Assembly (NCBI GenBank): GCA_026686845.1
Contig: JAIVEN010000012.1
Span: forward strand, 4,528,501-4,592,500
Length of the DNA stretch: 64,000 bases
Reading direction: 5' to 3'
DNA from: Adenanthera pavonina
Taxonomy: Eukaryota > Streptophyta > Magnoliopsida > Fabales > Fabaceae
Under the pieces are notes generated by a model. The model was given only the letters and a program-made list of their open reading frames with translations. It was not told the DNA's origin and ran no database searches. Position 1 is the stretch's first letter. Every line of letters starts with the position of its first letter. A program made the translations under genes and the position numbers. This document shows, in pieces, positions 45,785-58,196 of this stretch.

Positions 45785-48236
45785 TTATACCCACCTCCTA
45801 AATCCAATCACATATTGGCTCCACTCCTCTATGAGTTCTTTTATCTGAGCTTCGGAGTATCCCTCAGAGTATGTTTCTGGAAAATACTGAAAATAAAAAT
45901 ATTACATATTACAGAAGCAGTTTATATTATTAAAATTTTATATAAATATCATAAAAATGAATTATGTACATACCTTGGAGGGGATCGAGATTTGTCGATG
46001 TAAAATGATATCTTTCATGTATTTCAGCACATAGTATCCACAATCATTATCATTAGATTGTTTCGGACACTAAATAAAATTATATGAATATTAGATTAAT
46101 TACAATAAATGTTAATCTCAATAGTTGATTGAGTATTAAATTATAAATACCCGAATACGTGTCCATTTATACAATAAGGCCGGATCTGGTGGAGTCATTT
46201 GGTTGCTGGGCTTACTATTGTTGCTTAGCCCATGTGCTGCTTGAAACATACTCACACCTCTGTTAAGCATTACAAAAGAAAATTAATATAGAAAAAAATT
46301 GAGGTTAATAAACTAGAAAAATACAAAAACACATAATATAATTGCATATTCTTACTAATTTATCATCTCTAGCATCTGTGGGCAGTAGTCTGGCGGATTT
46401 CCTTTGGGATCCAAAAAATATATTTTTGGTTTGATTGGTTCAATACAAATTAATATCTAATGAATCCTAGGAGAAAAATTTACTAGTTTTAGCAAAGAAA
46501 CTTAAAATAAAGCAGTTCAACATGAAATAAGACATTATTTAAAAGTTTAGTGATAAGTGACTTACCTCTGCATAAACGGTGCCAAAAATAACACCCTTCA
46601 CCCCCCTTTGCAATTAATGCATCCGCCACACCTTGTGACTATTCTGTGATCTTTCTCTGTGGCATCAAACCTGATGTATAAGTTGAAATATCTTGTAGGT
46701 GGATGAAGGCAAATCTGTCGATCAGCTGAGAAGGGACTAGAATTTTTTCATACAAAAATCTAAAATGGAAAAAGTAATAGATTAGTATCACATAGTCAAA
46801 TGAAAGATCAATTCATTTATGTTAATTTCAATACCTGAGGTATATGTTAATATTCTGTACCCCAAGCCATCCATGATCAATGATGTAGGAGATCATATCT
46901 TCAGTTATCACTTCAGATACTTCCTTACCATAAACCCCTACATCATAAGGAATGTGTATCAATTGCCACAACCCCATGGTTAATATACCATTAAGCAATT
47001 CACGATTTTGTGAGTTTGATGATTGAGACTGTCCCTTTGCTGGTGCAATGATTGACTCCCCTGATTGTCCCGACACAATTTTCTTCCCTTGACTCTTTCC
47101 TGTGGACTGTGCAACACAAGTAGTCAATTGATTAACATACAAACAAATTGTAATTAATTGGCTTGTCAACTAACATATACCTTTTTTGGTGGAGCAATAG
47201 TAATGAGATTCACAGGCCATGCTACAAATCCACCCACGGCCTGTTCTACCATTTCTACTCCTTCGATAAGCACAGGCAACCTCGTTGTCTCTTCTTCAGG
47301 AAGTACAATCGATACTCTGACATGTTCTACAGGCAAGGGTGCATTGTGAAGCATGTCCCCTGGGATGTTATGCACATGCCCTTTTGCAACCACATGCCGG
47401 GGGTTATCCAGCCATAATAGACAATGTCCTATACCCTATACCAATCATAACATTAGAAAATATTTTTATATATCAACAACTAACTATAAATTTAGTTAAT
47501 AATAGAAGCAATTACCGGAGGGAGATACTCAGATGGAGGAGTACAACTATCTTTCACACTAGGACTGACTGTAACCCCTTGGCTCCCCTACAACGCAGCT
47601 TGTTTGACCAACAACTCAAGCTGGGCTAATCATCTATTCATGTCAGATTGTGTTTCATGTTGTTGTTGGTCGATTGCCTCTAATTCAAGAACCCTAGCTA
47701 TAGCGTCAAAGTGGCGGCGTTTGGTCCCAAAATAGGCCCTGTTGGTGACACCAAATCTAGCACCTTTAACACATCCAGGGTTTTTAGGGAGCTCCAGTGC
47801 TTGGCTAAGTACATCCAACCCTGAGCCTTGCTCGCCTTCAGAGGTTTGATTTGAAATCTGGATCTGTGAAAATAAAACAAGAAATAATTTTTTGTCCTTC
47901 TAGAAAATGAGAGTTCAAATCATTGTTGTAAGGTGGCATTTACTATTTTTTAACAACTTTCTAAATATTCTTGTTCTCAATAATCCCTTCTTTGTTTTTC
48001 CTGGATTCTGACCACAGCTCATGACGGGGTACTTTTGTCCACGTGGATCCCTCCTTCAATACTTATGAATTCACGAAAATAATAACTGTGCATTCGAATA
48101 AATTTAAGTATTGACAAACATAAGATATACATGTACTTACCAACTTCCTCTCTACTCCAGAGTATCCAAGACAACCGGCTCGGTAAGGGTACTGTTGACT
48201 CTTTGCCCTTTGACTATTCGCTTCACTTAATTTCTG
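45785..48236 (-). pseudogene. CACTA second gene: Transposase_24/DUF8039-like with Ulp1 (C48) peptidase end, broken
   Basis: Exons on the minus strand, in order: QKLSEANSQRAKSQQYPYRA (48236-48142, Transposase_24-like); LDVLSQALELPKNPG and GVTNRAYFG (about 47880-47630); a DUF8039-like part with LPVLIEGVEMVEQAVGGFVA and WPVNLITIAPPKK (47393-47180); PSQLIDRFAFIHLQDIS (about 46740-46690); then the peptidase, with I-H-stop-I, IYFLDPKGNPPDYCPQM (about 46440-46380), PKQSNDNDCGYYVLKYMKD (46069-45974) and a final exon FPETYSEGYSEAQIKELIEE to the stop at 45785. The His, Asp and Cys of the C48 triad can all be seen, but the Trp after His is a stop. Other stops exist, so this copy is dead. Its role in transposition is not known to me. 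Confidence 0.82.
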
Positions 48237-48345
48237 AAAAAATTTCAATACTAAAATCAAATAATTATAAACAAAGAGGGTTAGAATATTTAAATATAAA
48301 TAGGAAAAATTGTTCATCAACTCAAAGGCCATTCTTGTTATCAAC

Positions 48346-51302
48346 CTACTTACAACCGAAAATCAGTGCTCGAAACAAGATGTAATCCAACTCCCATATG
48401 TGCTCAACTACCCCAAAGTATGACATATTTGCAAAAATAGGGTTTCTATCTTTAGCACTAGAAATATGTATTGATTGAGTTATGAGGGTTACCCCACTGT
48501 TTTGTATTGTGCTCTGATCATCCTGCTCTTTGGTATAGAATGTGTAGCCATTTATGAGGTAACCGGTGTAAGAGAAGACATGCATAGATAGACCATTAGC
48601 TAACCATCTCAACTTGTCTGAAACTGAACCAGGATTCCTTTCCCACCCTGAATTAATATGATCTCTCAGCCAATCTATAGAAAATCGATTGTGTTCTTTC
48701 GATATCCAACTCTCATTCTTATTGGGGTTTAAGCTTCTAAGTTTCTCCTTATGCATTTCCACATATGGAAGAACCTCATCAGAGTTGTACAAAACATATA
48801 AGTGAGCTTGCTCCCACTGGGTCCTGGATATGCTAACAATTTCCTTTCCCATAATCCCTTCCCCACATGTTCTTCACATGTGATGATACTTAGGAAGGCC
48901 AATGTTATCAACATTGGATAAGTATTCGGTGCAAAATTCAACAGCTTCTTCGGCTATATACCGTTCAATAATACAACCCTCTGGTCTACTTCGGTTTTTC
49001 ACATAACCTTTTAATATCTTCATGTTACGCTCAATTGGGTACATCCACCTCATATACGCTGGACCACATAATTGTGTCTCCCTAACTAGGTGAACCGTTA
49101 GATGAACCATCATATCAAAGAACGAAGGCGGGAAATACATCTCAAGCTCGCACAAAGTGACAACAATGTCTCTTTGCAATGCCGGTAACTTCACAGGGTC
49201 AATCACTTTGCTACAAATATACTTGAAGAAGAAACATAGTTTAGTGATTGTCCCTCGAACTTTTTTGGGCAAAATGGATCGAATAGCCACTGGAACAAAA
49301 TTCTCCATCAAAACATGGCAATCATGAGACTTTAGACCCTTTAACTTCAAGTCTTTCATAGAAACAAGGTTCCTAATGTTTGAGGAGTACCCCTCTGGAA
49401 CTTTAACCCCATCAAGAGACTTTAAAAAGTGATTTTCTATTTTCTAGATAGTGTATATGCCACCAGAGGTAGATAAGTACGACGTTTCTCCTTTACTGGT
49501 GCCAACTCTCCTCTTATTCCCATAGCAACTAAGTCCAGCCTTGCCTTCATGCCATCTTTAGTCTTTCTCAGTACATTAAGTAATGTACTGATAATGCTTT
49601 CACATACATTTTTTTACTATATGCATGACATCAAGGAAGTACCTCACATACAAAGACTTCCAATATTCTAATTCAAAGAAAATTGACATTTTCTTCCACC
49701 CACTAGTCCCAAGGTATCGCGCCAAAGGCTTCTTGAAGTTGTCATTCAAATCCTTTACATTGTCAAACAATTGCTCACCACTTAATGGCAAAGGTCCTTT
49801 TCCTTCTTCTGCATTCCCATTAAATGCTTGTCTCCACCACCAGTACTGATGTCCCTCAGGCAAAAATCTACGATGTCCAAGGAAGACAAATTTTGAACCA
49901 TGCTCCAACCATATCGAATGTGTGCCTTCTTCACATATAGGGCATTCAAACTCTCCTTTGATACTGTAGCCTGACAAATTACCATACGCAGGAAAATCAT
50001 TGATTGTACCAAACAACATAGCTCTCAATTTGAATGTCTTTTCCTTATATCCGTCATACACCTCCACACCCCTCTCCCACAGTAGCTTCAAATCATCAAT
50101 TAATGGAGCCAAATATACGTCTATATCATTTCTAGGTTGTTTGGGTCTAGAGATTAACATAGACAACATCATAAACTTCCGCTTCATATATAGCCAAGGT
50201 GGTAGATTATAAATAACCAAAATCACGAGCCATGTACTGTGAGTACTACTTTGCATACCATGCGGCTTCATTCCATCGGTAGATAATGCAAGGCATAGGT
50301 TTCTATCTTCTACCCCGAACTCTTCATTTGACTATCAATTTTTTTCCATTGCGGAGAATCTACAGGATGTCGATACTTTTCATCTTTAATTCTTTCATCC
50401 GCATGCCATGTCAAGTGCTTTGCAATTTCAGGACTTTTGTATAAGCGTCTAAATCTAGGTATGATAGGAAAATACCATACGACCTTCGTTGGACTCGATT
50501 CTTTCTTCTTATATCATGGGATGTTGCATTTAGTACATCTGTCTAAAAATGCATGTTCTTTCCGAAATAACACACAATCATTAGGACATGCATGTATCCT
50601 CTCATAGCTCATCCCAATAGAGCATAGCATCCGTTTAGCCTCATATGTTCGGCTAGGAAGGTCATTACCCTTTGCTAGCATATCCTTCAAAAGTGCAAGC
50701 AAATCTGTGAAGCTCTTATCACTCCATCCATTACCCGCTTTCAAGTTGTACAACTTTAACATAGCTGACAATATTGTGAATTTAGTACATCCATAGTATA
50801 ATGGCTTTTCTGCATCACTTTTCAACCTGTCAACCATCTCAGGACAATCTTGAAGCTCATTCTCAATCACATTTGCCATCTCTTCAAGATGGTCAGCCTC
50901 AAATGTGGTTGTGTCAAAATCATTCAATCCACTATAACCTGAGCTACTATACCCATCATTCGTTTCACCATGCTTTGTCCAACGTCTGTAACCTCGATCA
51001 ATTCCATGACACACTAAATGATCTTCCAAGTCCTCTGCACTAACTAGCTTCCCATAACAACACTTTAAGCAAGGGCATAAAATGTTATTAGGATCAACTG
51101 CATGCTCAACTGCGAAACTAATGAACTCCTTCACTCCATCCCTATACTTCTGAGTCGAATGATTCATAGACATCCATGACCTATCTATACTTCTGAGATG
51201 TGTATCAATTTTGGCAGAGTCTCCTCTACAAGTTGAGGGTGCAATAATTCTACAACAATATCTCACAAGAAAGTTAGACTTCCCAATTTTAAGTACGACC
51301 AT
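48346..51302 (-). pseudogene. CACTA transposase, TNP2 type (Transpos_assoc, tnp2, DUF4218, DUF4216), broken
   Basis: The N-terminal part (51302-50514) has a Transpos_assoc domain: IDRSWMSM, CPCLKCCYGKL, DHLVCHGIDRGYRRWTKHGE. A stop follows CNIP, then VVWYFPIIPRFRRLY. A frame change leads to STHSTWLVILVIYNLPPWLY and RNDIDVYLAPLIDDLKLLWE, CPICEEGTHS and FLDVMHIVKK (50271-49600). After a frameshift, DGMKARLDLVAMGIR and then DUF4218 (KSHDCHVLMENFVPVAIRSI, PPSFFDMMVHLTVHL; 49359-48874). DUF4216 (SSAKDRNPIFANMSYFGVVE, HIWELDYILF; 48852-48346) is followed by a stop in place of Trp. The domain order is standard. At least four breaks show an old, immobile copy. Confidence 0.92.
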
Positions 51303-52866
51303 TTTTCAGCCAATCCCAAACAGCCTAAGCTATATAATCATAACCAGAATAATATAGAAATAAAAAAAAAGCTACAGATAAAGGAAGTCAATGCATAGAC
51401 AGAATATAAATTCATCTAGAATTACACATTTCCATAACCAATACGACAAGATATATGTTATAAATGAAGTTCCAAATAAACTATAAAAACAAAAAGGTTG
51501 GGAGAAGATTACTTTGATCCACCAAACAAACACATTACAACCAAAGAGCTATTCATTGAATTTTGAAATCTTTTCTGTGGTTATGCTTCCTCTATTATTA
51601 ACTTGCCATCCATAATTCACAAAATTTTACAACATCACTAAGTCATAAACACATTACAAGCAAAGAGCTAACATGTTTGATAAATAAACTAAGCTATAAG
51701 CTAGTTTCATGTAACTATGGTTAGATGGGAGTAATTGGATTTGTTTACAGTATATCTAACATATACACCACTAGTTATAAATTCAAACAGAGTTCACCAT
51801 GGTCACATGTACAAAACCTATTGTGCACAATAAATTCAAGCAGACCCCAACATAACATGGTACTGATCTATATAATAACTCTTGAGTGAACATAATTGAT
51901 ATAAAGATCAAAAGTAAAAATCAATACCTATGAATAATTTGACGATATGATAGATCTATTCTCCTTGGCACAATAAACACCAGATTTCTTTGAAAGATAT
52001 ATAGGCTTGGCCTAATAAACACTCAAAGAAATTAGTTGTAGGCATCACACCAATAATTTTACAATATGACCAAACGCAACTAAGTAATTTCTTTTGGATT
52101 TATGAATTGACATGTTTAAGGCATGTTCAAAGAAAAAAAACTACGAAAGTCTTGAAATGAGAAGCTGCATAATTCTCCCCATGATGAAAAAAAGCCCAAG
52201 ACGATAGCTTACCTACTCACTGATCTCTGGATCTCAATCAGCACCACTTTCTAGATAGGAGAGACACTAAAGAATCAACAATTCTAGCGAACAACCTAGT
52301 AAAATCAACATGCACAATGATTATGTAAACAATATGAGAATATTAATGAAGAGAAGTACACAAGAAACCGCAGTAACTCATAATCTTCAAATTATTCAAA
52401 AAAAGAGATTCATAACCAATATTACAGCCTCCTATCAATAAAAGAATCCATACTTTATGTAATATGTAAAAAATCCTATTTTATACATCTGCATGAGATT
52501 TAGTTTGGTAGTCTCTCAATTCTCTCTTACTAATTGGGTTTTAGAAAAATAAAATAATATTTTTTTATCAAAATCACTTGAGAAACCTTGATTATCATAG
52601 TATGTAACTAACGTATAGCAATAATTTAATGTGTGGTCTGAACCCTAATTCAATCATTCGAACAATAATGATAATGTCATGAAGGAAAGATCAATAAGTT
52701 TTTTCATTAATAGCTAGAATAAAACATAAAAAGAACAAAGTCAGAGGCAATCACAGGAAAATATCTAAGACTTTACTTTCAAGTATAAACTTTTTCAAAG
52801 GACATGAAAGGAAAGAAATAAGAACTCTGGGGAGAAAGTAATGCAGCATATTTATGAAATTACAAC

Positions 52867-53097
52867 TTTCAAGCCCAAAAACCAAGAAGTGGCCTATGCT
52901 TTGTCCTTGCATATCTAGTCAAAAGTGATAAATTTGACAAGAATTGAAACTAGAATTATAATTTTTAAAAAGCATGAAATGTGTATGAATAAAGCAAAAA
53001 CACATATTACCAGATCAAGTGAGCGTTCACCATTTGCATAAATTAGAGAAAATGAATGGCACTCCTTCCCAATTTGACTTAGCTTTTGGGACTTTAT
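52867..53097 (-). pseudogene. PH-domain piece of a host gene (RCC1-PH-FYVE/PRAF-like), two exons, inside the CACTA element
   Basis: Exon 1 (53097-53011) reads KLSQIGKECHSFSLIYANGE then RSLDL. A GT-AG intron (53010-52915, GTAATA ... GACTAG) follows. Exon 2 (52914-52867) reads ICKDKA, stop, ATSWFLGLK. Joined across the intron the phase is right and the pattern is the C-terminal half of a plant PH domain (family: L-D-L-I-C-K-D-K-x-x-A-x-x-W-F-x-G-L-K), best known to me from PRAF-type RCC1 proteins. The stop replaces Gln. A weaker third exon may be at about 52205-52245. It has nothing to do with CACTA biology, so it is captured host DNA. The exact gene is uncertain. Confidence 0.68.
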
Positions 53098-54382
53098 CTG
53101 AAAATGGGGAGCAATTTATTAGACTAAAACAAGTTAGTTCTTTTTCTTAGACTCATGTGGACAATGAAATGAGTGAAAAGGCATTAATGTTTGTTTCATG
53201 CATTTCCCTGTCGTTGAATAATTTTTGTGACTGCACTCAACCGCAAGTGTTTTTTTTTGCTGTCCTGAATACCAAATCAAATTTTTCTCATCCTAAAATT
53301 AGGGGAAAGAGGGACATATTTTAGTAACCTTATCATAAAAGATAGGAGAAAATAATAGGAATAAATAGAATTATACAGGGGATATATTTGTGCTTGTGAA
53401 AATTTCTGTCAAGAGATAATGCACCATGGAAGTAACAATTGACAGCAAAAAAGCACAACGATAAGAGACCAAAAATCTAATTTCTTATTAACAGTGATTT
53501 TCTAAAAGGCAGGATTTAAATTTCCATGAAAAGTCATCATGGAATTATATATAAGGTGTTTTTGTTGACAAGTCTACAAGTCCAGTGCTTTTGCTTGCAA
53601 TTAAGTCACTTAAAAAAGCTGGCTAAGTCAACAATTCAAAATCCACACAAAAAGTGTGGGGATGATTCTTGTAACCTAATAGAGGAACAAACCTATTGTG
53701 CAAAATCTAATCAATCATACACACCATGAACCCTAGACAGGCCATTTGACCATGATTTATTATGCTAATACATATAGTAACAGACGGAATCCATGCCATT
53801 CAAAAAAGTACAAACAGAAAGAAAGGACGTGGCCTCTTGTCATTGGACAATTGAAGTATTGAATATTATTAAGTTGTACTATTATAATTCTCACTAATTC
53901 AAATAATTTAAATTTACAAAAATGAATGTATATAATATATTTAAAAAATATATAAAAAAAAGTCCGCAAAGATAAAATGTGAATTTTGCATATAGTTATT
54001 ATTTTGTATCACTTTTCCCCCCATATATATTAACAGCAACAATAGTTTTATCTCATTAAGTGAGATTAATATAATTTTATTAGATTATGTAAAAACCTAA
54101 CTCTAAAGATATAATATTTACTAGGAGACTCTGCTTTGTAACTTTCTTAAGTGTTTCTTAGTTTCCATTTACTTCTTTTTATAGGGTTAAAAATTATTAC
54201 CTTATACTTTCATCAAATTTTAAAACTCGTATACAATCTTTAAGACAACCCTTATTTCAAGTCCTACATCATCAAGCTACTACGCATAATATACTAATAT
54301 ATATATATATATGTAAAGTATGAAAATAAAGAAGAACATACCTATACACATTCATGGTTGCCTCCCGTTGAGTACCAAAGGC

Positions 54383-54830
54383 TCATTGTCCTTCTGCCAA
54401 AGCTTCTCGTGTCTTCTCACCCAGATAACTCAGTAAATTGTGACTACAGTTAATTTCATTATCACTGAACTTATCAGATCTGAATAACAATAAGACAACA
54501 AAGTAATTAACTATACCTGCCTCTAGTGTGGGTACAAGAGCAAAATGTAGTTCGAATCTAGGTGTCTTTGAATCTGATTGAAGAAGGAATGTTTGCTTCA
54601 GAAGTGAGACGACATTGGATTGGGGAGGAACGAAGCTTACTGCTTTCAGGCAGAGATGTCGCAAAGGTGAAGAGAGATTGGAATGATAAAGTGTGAGCTA
54701 GAGAGATGCTGAAGGTGGAGACCGGTGGGAAGAACAACCCGCCGGCGTGGAGGTGGAGATTGGACGGGAGCCAGAGACTTGTAGAGTGACGGCAAGTGAG
54801 AAAATTTGTTTTTGAAGTACGTGGCCACAC
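54383..54830 (-). other. Unrecognised leader-like ORF region near the CACTA right end
   Basis: A less AT-rich patch with overlapping minus-strand frames (54830-54558, 54828-54646, 54664-54383). One starts MWPRTSKTNFLTCRHSTSLW and is rich in Ser, Leu and Phe, like a plant organelle-targeting leader, but no family can be named. It may be the transposon's promoter and 5' UTR or more captured host DNA. Confidence 0.3.
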
Positions 54831-54844
54831 TCGAGAAATAGATT

Positions 54845-55290
54845 AGGTTAAGACAAACGTAGGCGATTATTTAAAATAACCGCCTACGTTTGTTTTTTAA
54901 AATTAAACCTAGGCAGTTATTTAAAATAACCGCCTAGGTTTATATTTGTATTTTTTTAATATTAAATAAAACGAAGGCGGTTATTTAAAATAACTGCCAA
55001 TGTTTTATTTAAAATTAAAATTAAAAAAAATTATATTTAAAATAAATGTAGATGGTTATTTAAAACAACCGCCTACGTATTTTAATATTTTTTTAAAAAA
55101 GAAACGTAGGCGGTATTTTTAAATAACCGCCTTCGTTATTTACTCCATATATTTTTATTTTTTATTTTTAAATTATTAACAGATTTGTAGATGGTTATTT
55201 AAACAACCGCCTAAAAAAATCTCCCTTCTGACATTTCTTTGCGTTTTTGCAAATAACCACCTATATAAATGCGCCAACAATTTCCAATTT
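54845..55290. repeat. Subterminal palindromic repeats, right end of the CACTA element
   Basis: At least six units of the type taggcggttat-ttaaa-ataaccgccta occur 60-80 bp apart, e.g. near 54862, 54912, 54975, 55050, 55105 and 55190. Each is itself a near-perfect inverted repeat (stem ggcggttat, loop of about 5). They match the left end and the element at 21139-28053. Confidence 0.88.
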
Positions 55291-55303
55291 TGTAGTAGTG
55301 TAG

Positions 55304-55570
55304 TTAGTGTTTGTTTTTTTTTCTTTTATTGGTGTTTTAAAATGCCAACTATTCCAGCGCTGATAAAAATAGTGAACTTTAGTTAGCATTTATAAAATGT
55401 CAACGAAAGTCTTCTTTAGTTGGCGTTTATAGTATAACACCAACTAAAACGGGTACTTTAGTTACGTTTGTGTAAGAAATGCCAACTTTTCTTCTTCATC
55501 TTCATCTTATTTTAAAAAAATAGGCCTTTGTTGGCAAAAGCCAATTTTTTTTTTAAAAAAATACAATTAT
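55304..55570. mobile_element. Possible end fragment of another CACTA-type element
   Basis: Words ttggtgttttaaaatgccaa, agttggcgtttatagtataa caccaact and ttagttggcattt-like text alternate as in CACTA subterminal regions, but with a different motif (gttggcgttt) from the neighbouring element. A terminal CACTA is not seen, so this is a fragment. 55570-56325 is AT-rich and holds no gene I can see. Confidence 0.4.
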
Positions 55571-58196
55571 ATATATGTTACTCTATTGAGCCTATTGACA
55601 AAAAAAAACATATATCACATTAAAAATTATACACTTTGATAATTCAATTATAACAAAAACAAATACAACAGAGAGATTAACTATAGAAAATACTAGAATG
55701 TCAACTATGTGAAGTACAAAGTTTGTAAAGTTTCTTGAAGCTATAAAAAACATCTTTTAGACATTTCTTCCACATTGACACTCATCCAATCTCTTCTCAA
55801 AATAGAAATCATTCTACAAGCATAAAAGCTATCAGTAAATATCCAAAGCATGTTAGGCATGAAGGTAACAAATCTACTAAAGGAATAAATGAACATTTAC
55901 TAAAAAAAAAAGACTAAATGAACAATTATATATTAGACTTCTCTCCAATTATATATCAAACTCACCGAAAATAACTCCAATTATATATCTGACTACTGCA
56001 TTTAGAAGGACAACAATCAAGTCATCTTGTGTATGCAACAATCAAGCTAATATATATGTGCATATCTTCACTATTCACCAACACCAAGAAAAAGTGATAG
56101 GGTACTGAAAAAAGTAGCTTGTCTAATATAGTATAAAATTGAAATTGTCAATGACTAACACTAAGTATTGGTAGCATACATGTTTTGATAACTTGTCTAA
56201 TATTATACTTGGTTCGTTATGTAGAAGTATAAGTGCTAGTTAAGCATTAAGGCATAATATGGATCAAAACAGGGCTAAAAAAGCATTTCAATTAAAATAG
56301 CATAGCTAGGCAGCAGGGCAATTAAAGTGCGTTTGGTTCATCTTTTCAGAAACTGAACCATACTTTTAAACGGTGGTTTTTGAGAGGTAACTGTTTGGCA
56401 GATACAAACGTATGTTTTGAAAAAATGAAACTGAGCCAAAACATTAGTTTACTTGACGGACACAGACTGAAGCTTTTCCTTTTTGATAACTAGCGTTAAC
56501 ATCATTTAATATTAAAATATTCAAATATGACCGTTTGACCACCATATTTCTTCCTGCAGCGTACCCAGAGCAGCAGTTGATTCCTCGCCTTTTTCTTTTT
56601 CTTCTGTCGGCCATGTGCGTTGCCCAGAGCGTTGTCCAGAAGCTCTGAAAACTGCGAACCCTCTCAATCGTCTTCATCCCTCAATCAGCACCGTGCACTT
56701 CCTCCCTTCCTTCATCAGCGTCTCTACTGTGCTTAATGTTCATCGGCGTGCAATTCCAGAAGCTCTGTTCGTGAGGTGGAATCGTTCGGCAGCTTCAAAA
56801 ACTTCCATCATCGACTCATGAGACGATGATTCTGGTGAGTTGCCATTATTTTCAGATCTGTGAGTGGGTTGCTTGATCCTTGTCTCCGGCTTCACGGGAT
56901 CTCTGTTGCTGTGTTTGTGTAGATCTGTGATTGAAGTCGCGGTCGTCGATTGCCTAAAGCCACACGAGTGTGACACCCAAAACCAGTGGACCTCGAATAC
57001 GCTTTGCCGCCGGTGAAAGCTCTGTGAGTCTCTCTGGCTTGTAAATAATTTGTGCTGTTTGTTGATGATGAGGATATATTAGAAAGTTAATCGAGGGTGA
57101 GAATGGACTATGAAGGTTGTGTGAAGAAAGTAATATATGAATCCCATAGCTTGTTTTTGAAGGTTGACCAGCAGTCTATACATAATACCATTTCATTTTG
57201 TGCAGCCTCCACCTGCATAATTAATAATTTTTGACACACACCTCATACGTTGCATATTACTAATACTGGATTTATGTGCCTCTTACACGCCTTCCTCTTT
57301 GGCTGCCTGGCATTAATTAATTTGACATTGCATAGTTTGATCCCCATTAATTTCAGCCTGTCTCAACTATGAATCTAATATATATATATATATATGTACA
57401 CACACACACACATTGCCTTCCCCTGATGCCACCTCCAACAATGTTTCATGCCCATCTTCTTTATTCTATCATTTTTTTCTTGTGGATGTCAAATTATACT
57501 CTCAATAACGGTGTTTCTGTTTTTTTGAATTGAATCAAATGTAGCACCAACTTATACATCAAACACCAATTATTGATCTATTTGGTTTTCTTTGTTCGTA
57601 ACTATCATTACTAGTCTGGATTAGATCATTGAAAAATTTGAAGTTTGTGTGTGTGTGTGCGTGTGTGTTTTTCCCTTAAATAAAAAGGCTCATAATTTAC
57701 TTGGGTCCAAATAACAACCTGCATCAACACTGCTTTTATTTATAATATATATATGTTTATGTGGAGACTTTCCTCAATGTCCTGATAGCGATCCTCTAAT
57801 TAATAATATATATGACATTAATTAGGTAACTTTCTAAATTGATTATTAAAAACACTAACTGTGAACTGAGGTCGGTAACATAATCCGCTCACATGTTAGT
57901 TAAGATAAAAAATCAACATCCATAACAATCATACAAGTCATACTCTGATATGTGTTTGAATTCTTATTTTAACCTGTATTTAAGAACATCACTTTTATTG
58001 TTTACCTGCATAGTTAGTATCATGTAAGCATGATTTTTAATTAGGAATTTTTTTAATCTGTATTGACTTTAATTTGTATCGCCAAAGCATGGTTTTGAAT
58101 TTGGTCTATATTTAAGTAAGTTACTATTAGAGACAATAACCCTATATATGGACTTAGTGAATGCATTATTTTGATGATAAGGTAAAATTTATAACT

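Larger units (their letters stand above)
44823..55300 (-). mobile_element. CACTA (En/Spm-type) DNA transposon, complete ends, 10,478 bp, TSD TAG
   Basis: It starts CACTACGCCAAAATAGG and ends, on the other strand, CACTACTACAAAATTGG. TAG is duplicated at 44820-44822 and 55301-55303. Subterminal palindromic repeats fill both ends. Genes are on the minus strand: first a TNP2-type transposase (51302-48346), then a DUF8039/Ulp1-type second gene (48236-45785). Both have stops or frameshifts, so this copy cannot move on its own. A host PH-domain gene piece lies upstream of the transposase (52867-53097). 51303-52866 and 53098-54380 hold nothing recognisable beyond possible untranslated exons. Confidence 0.93.

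Noticed and set aside
53526..53729. 67-residue plus-strand ORF inside the CACTA element
   Set aside because: No family features and against the direction of the element's genes.
54845..55290. Spaced palindromes resembling a CRISPR or operator array
   Set aside because: They are the subterminal repeats of a CACTA element; the same words occur at its other end.
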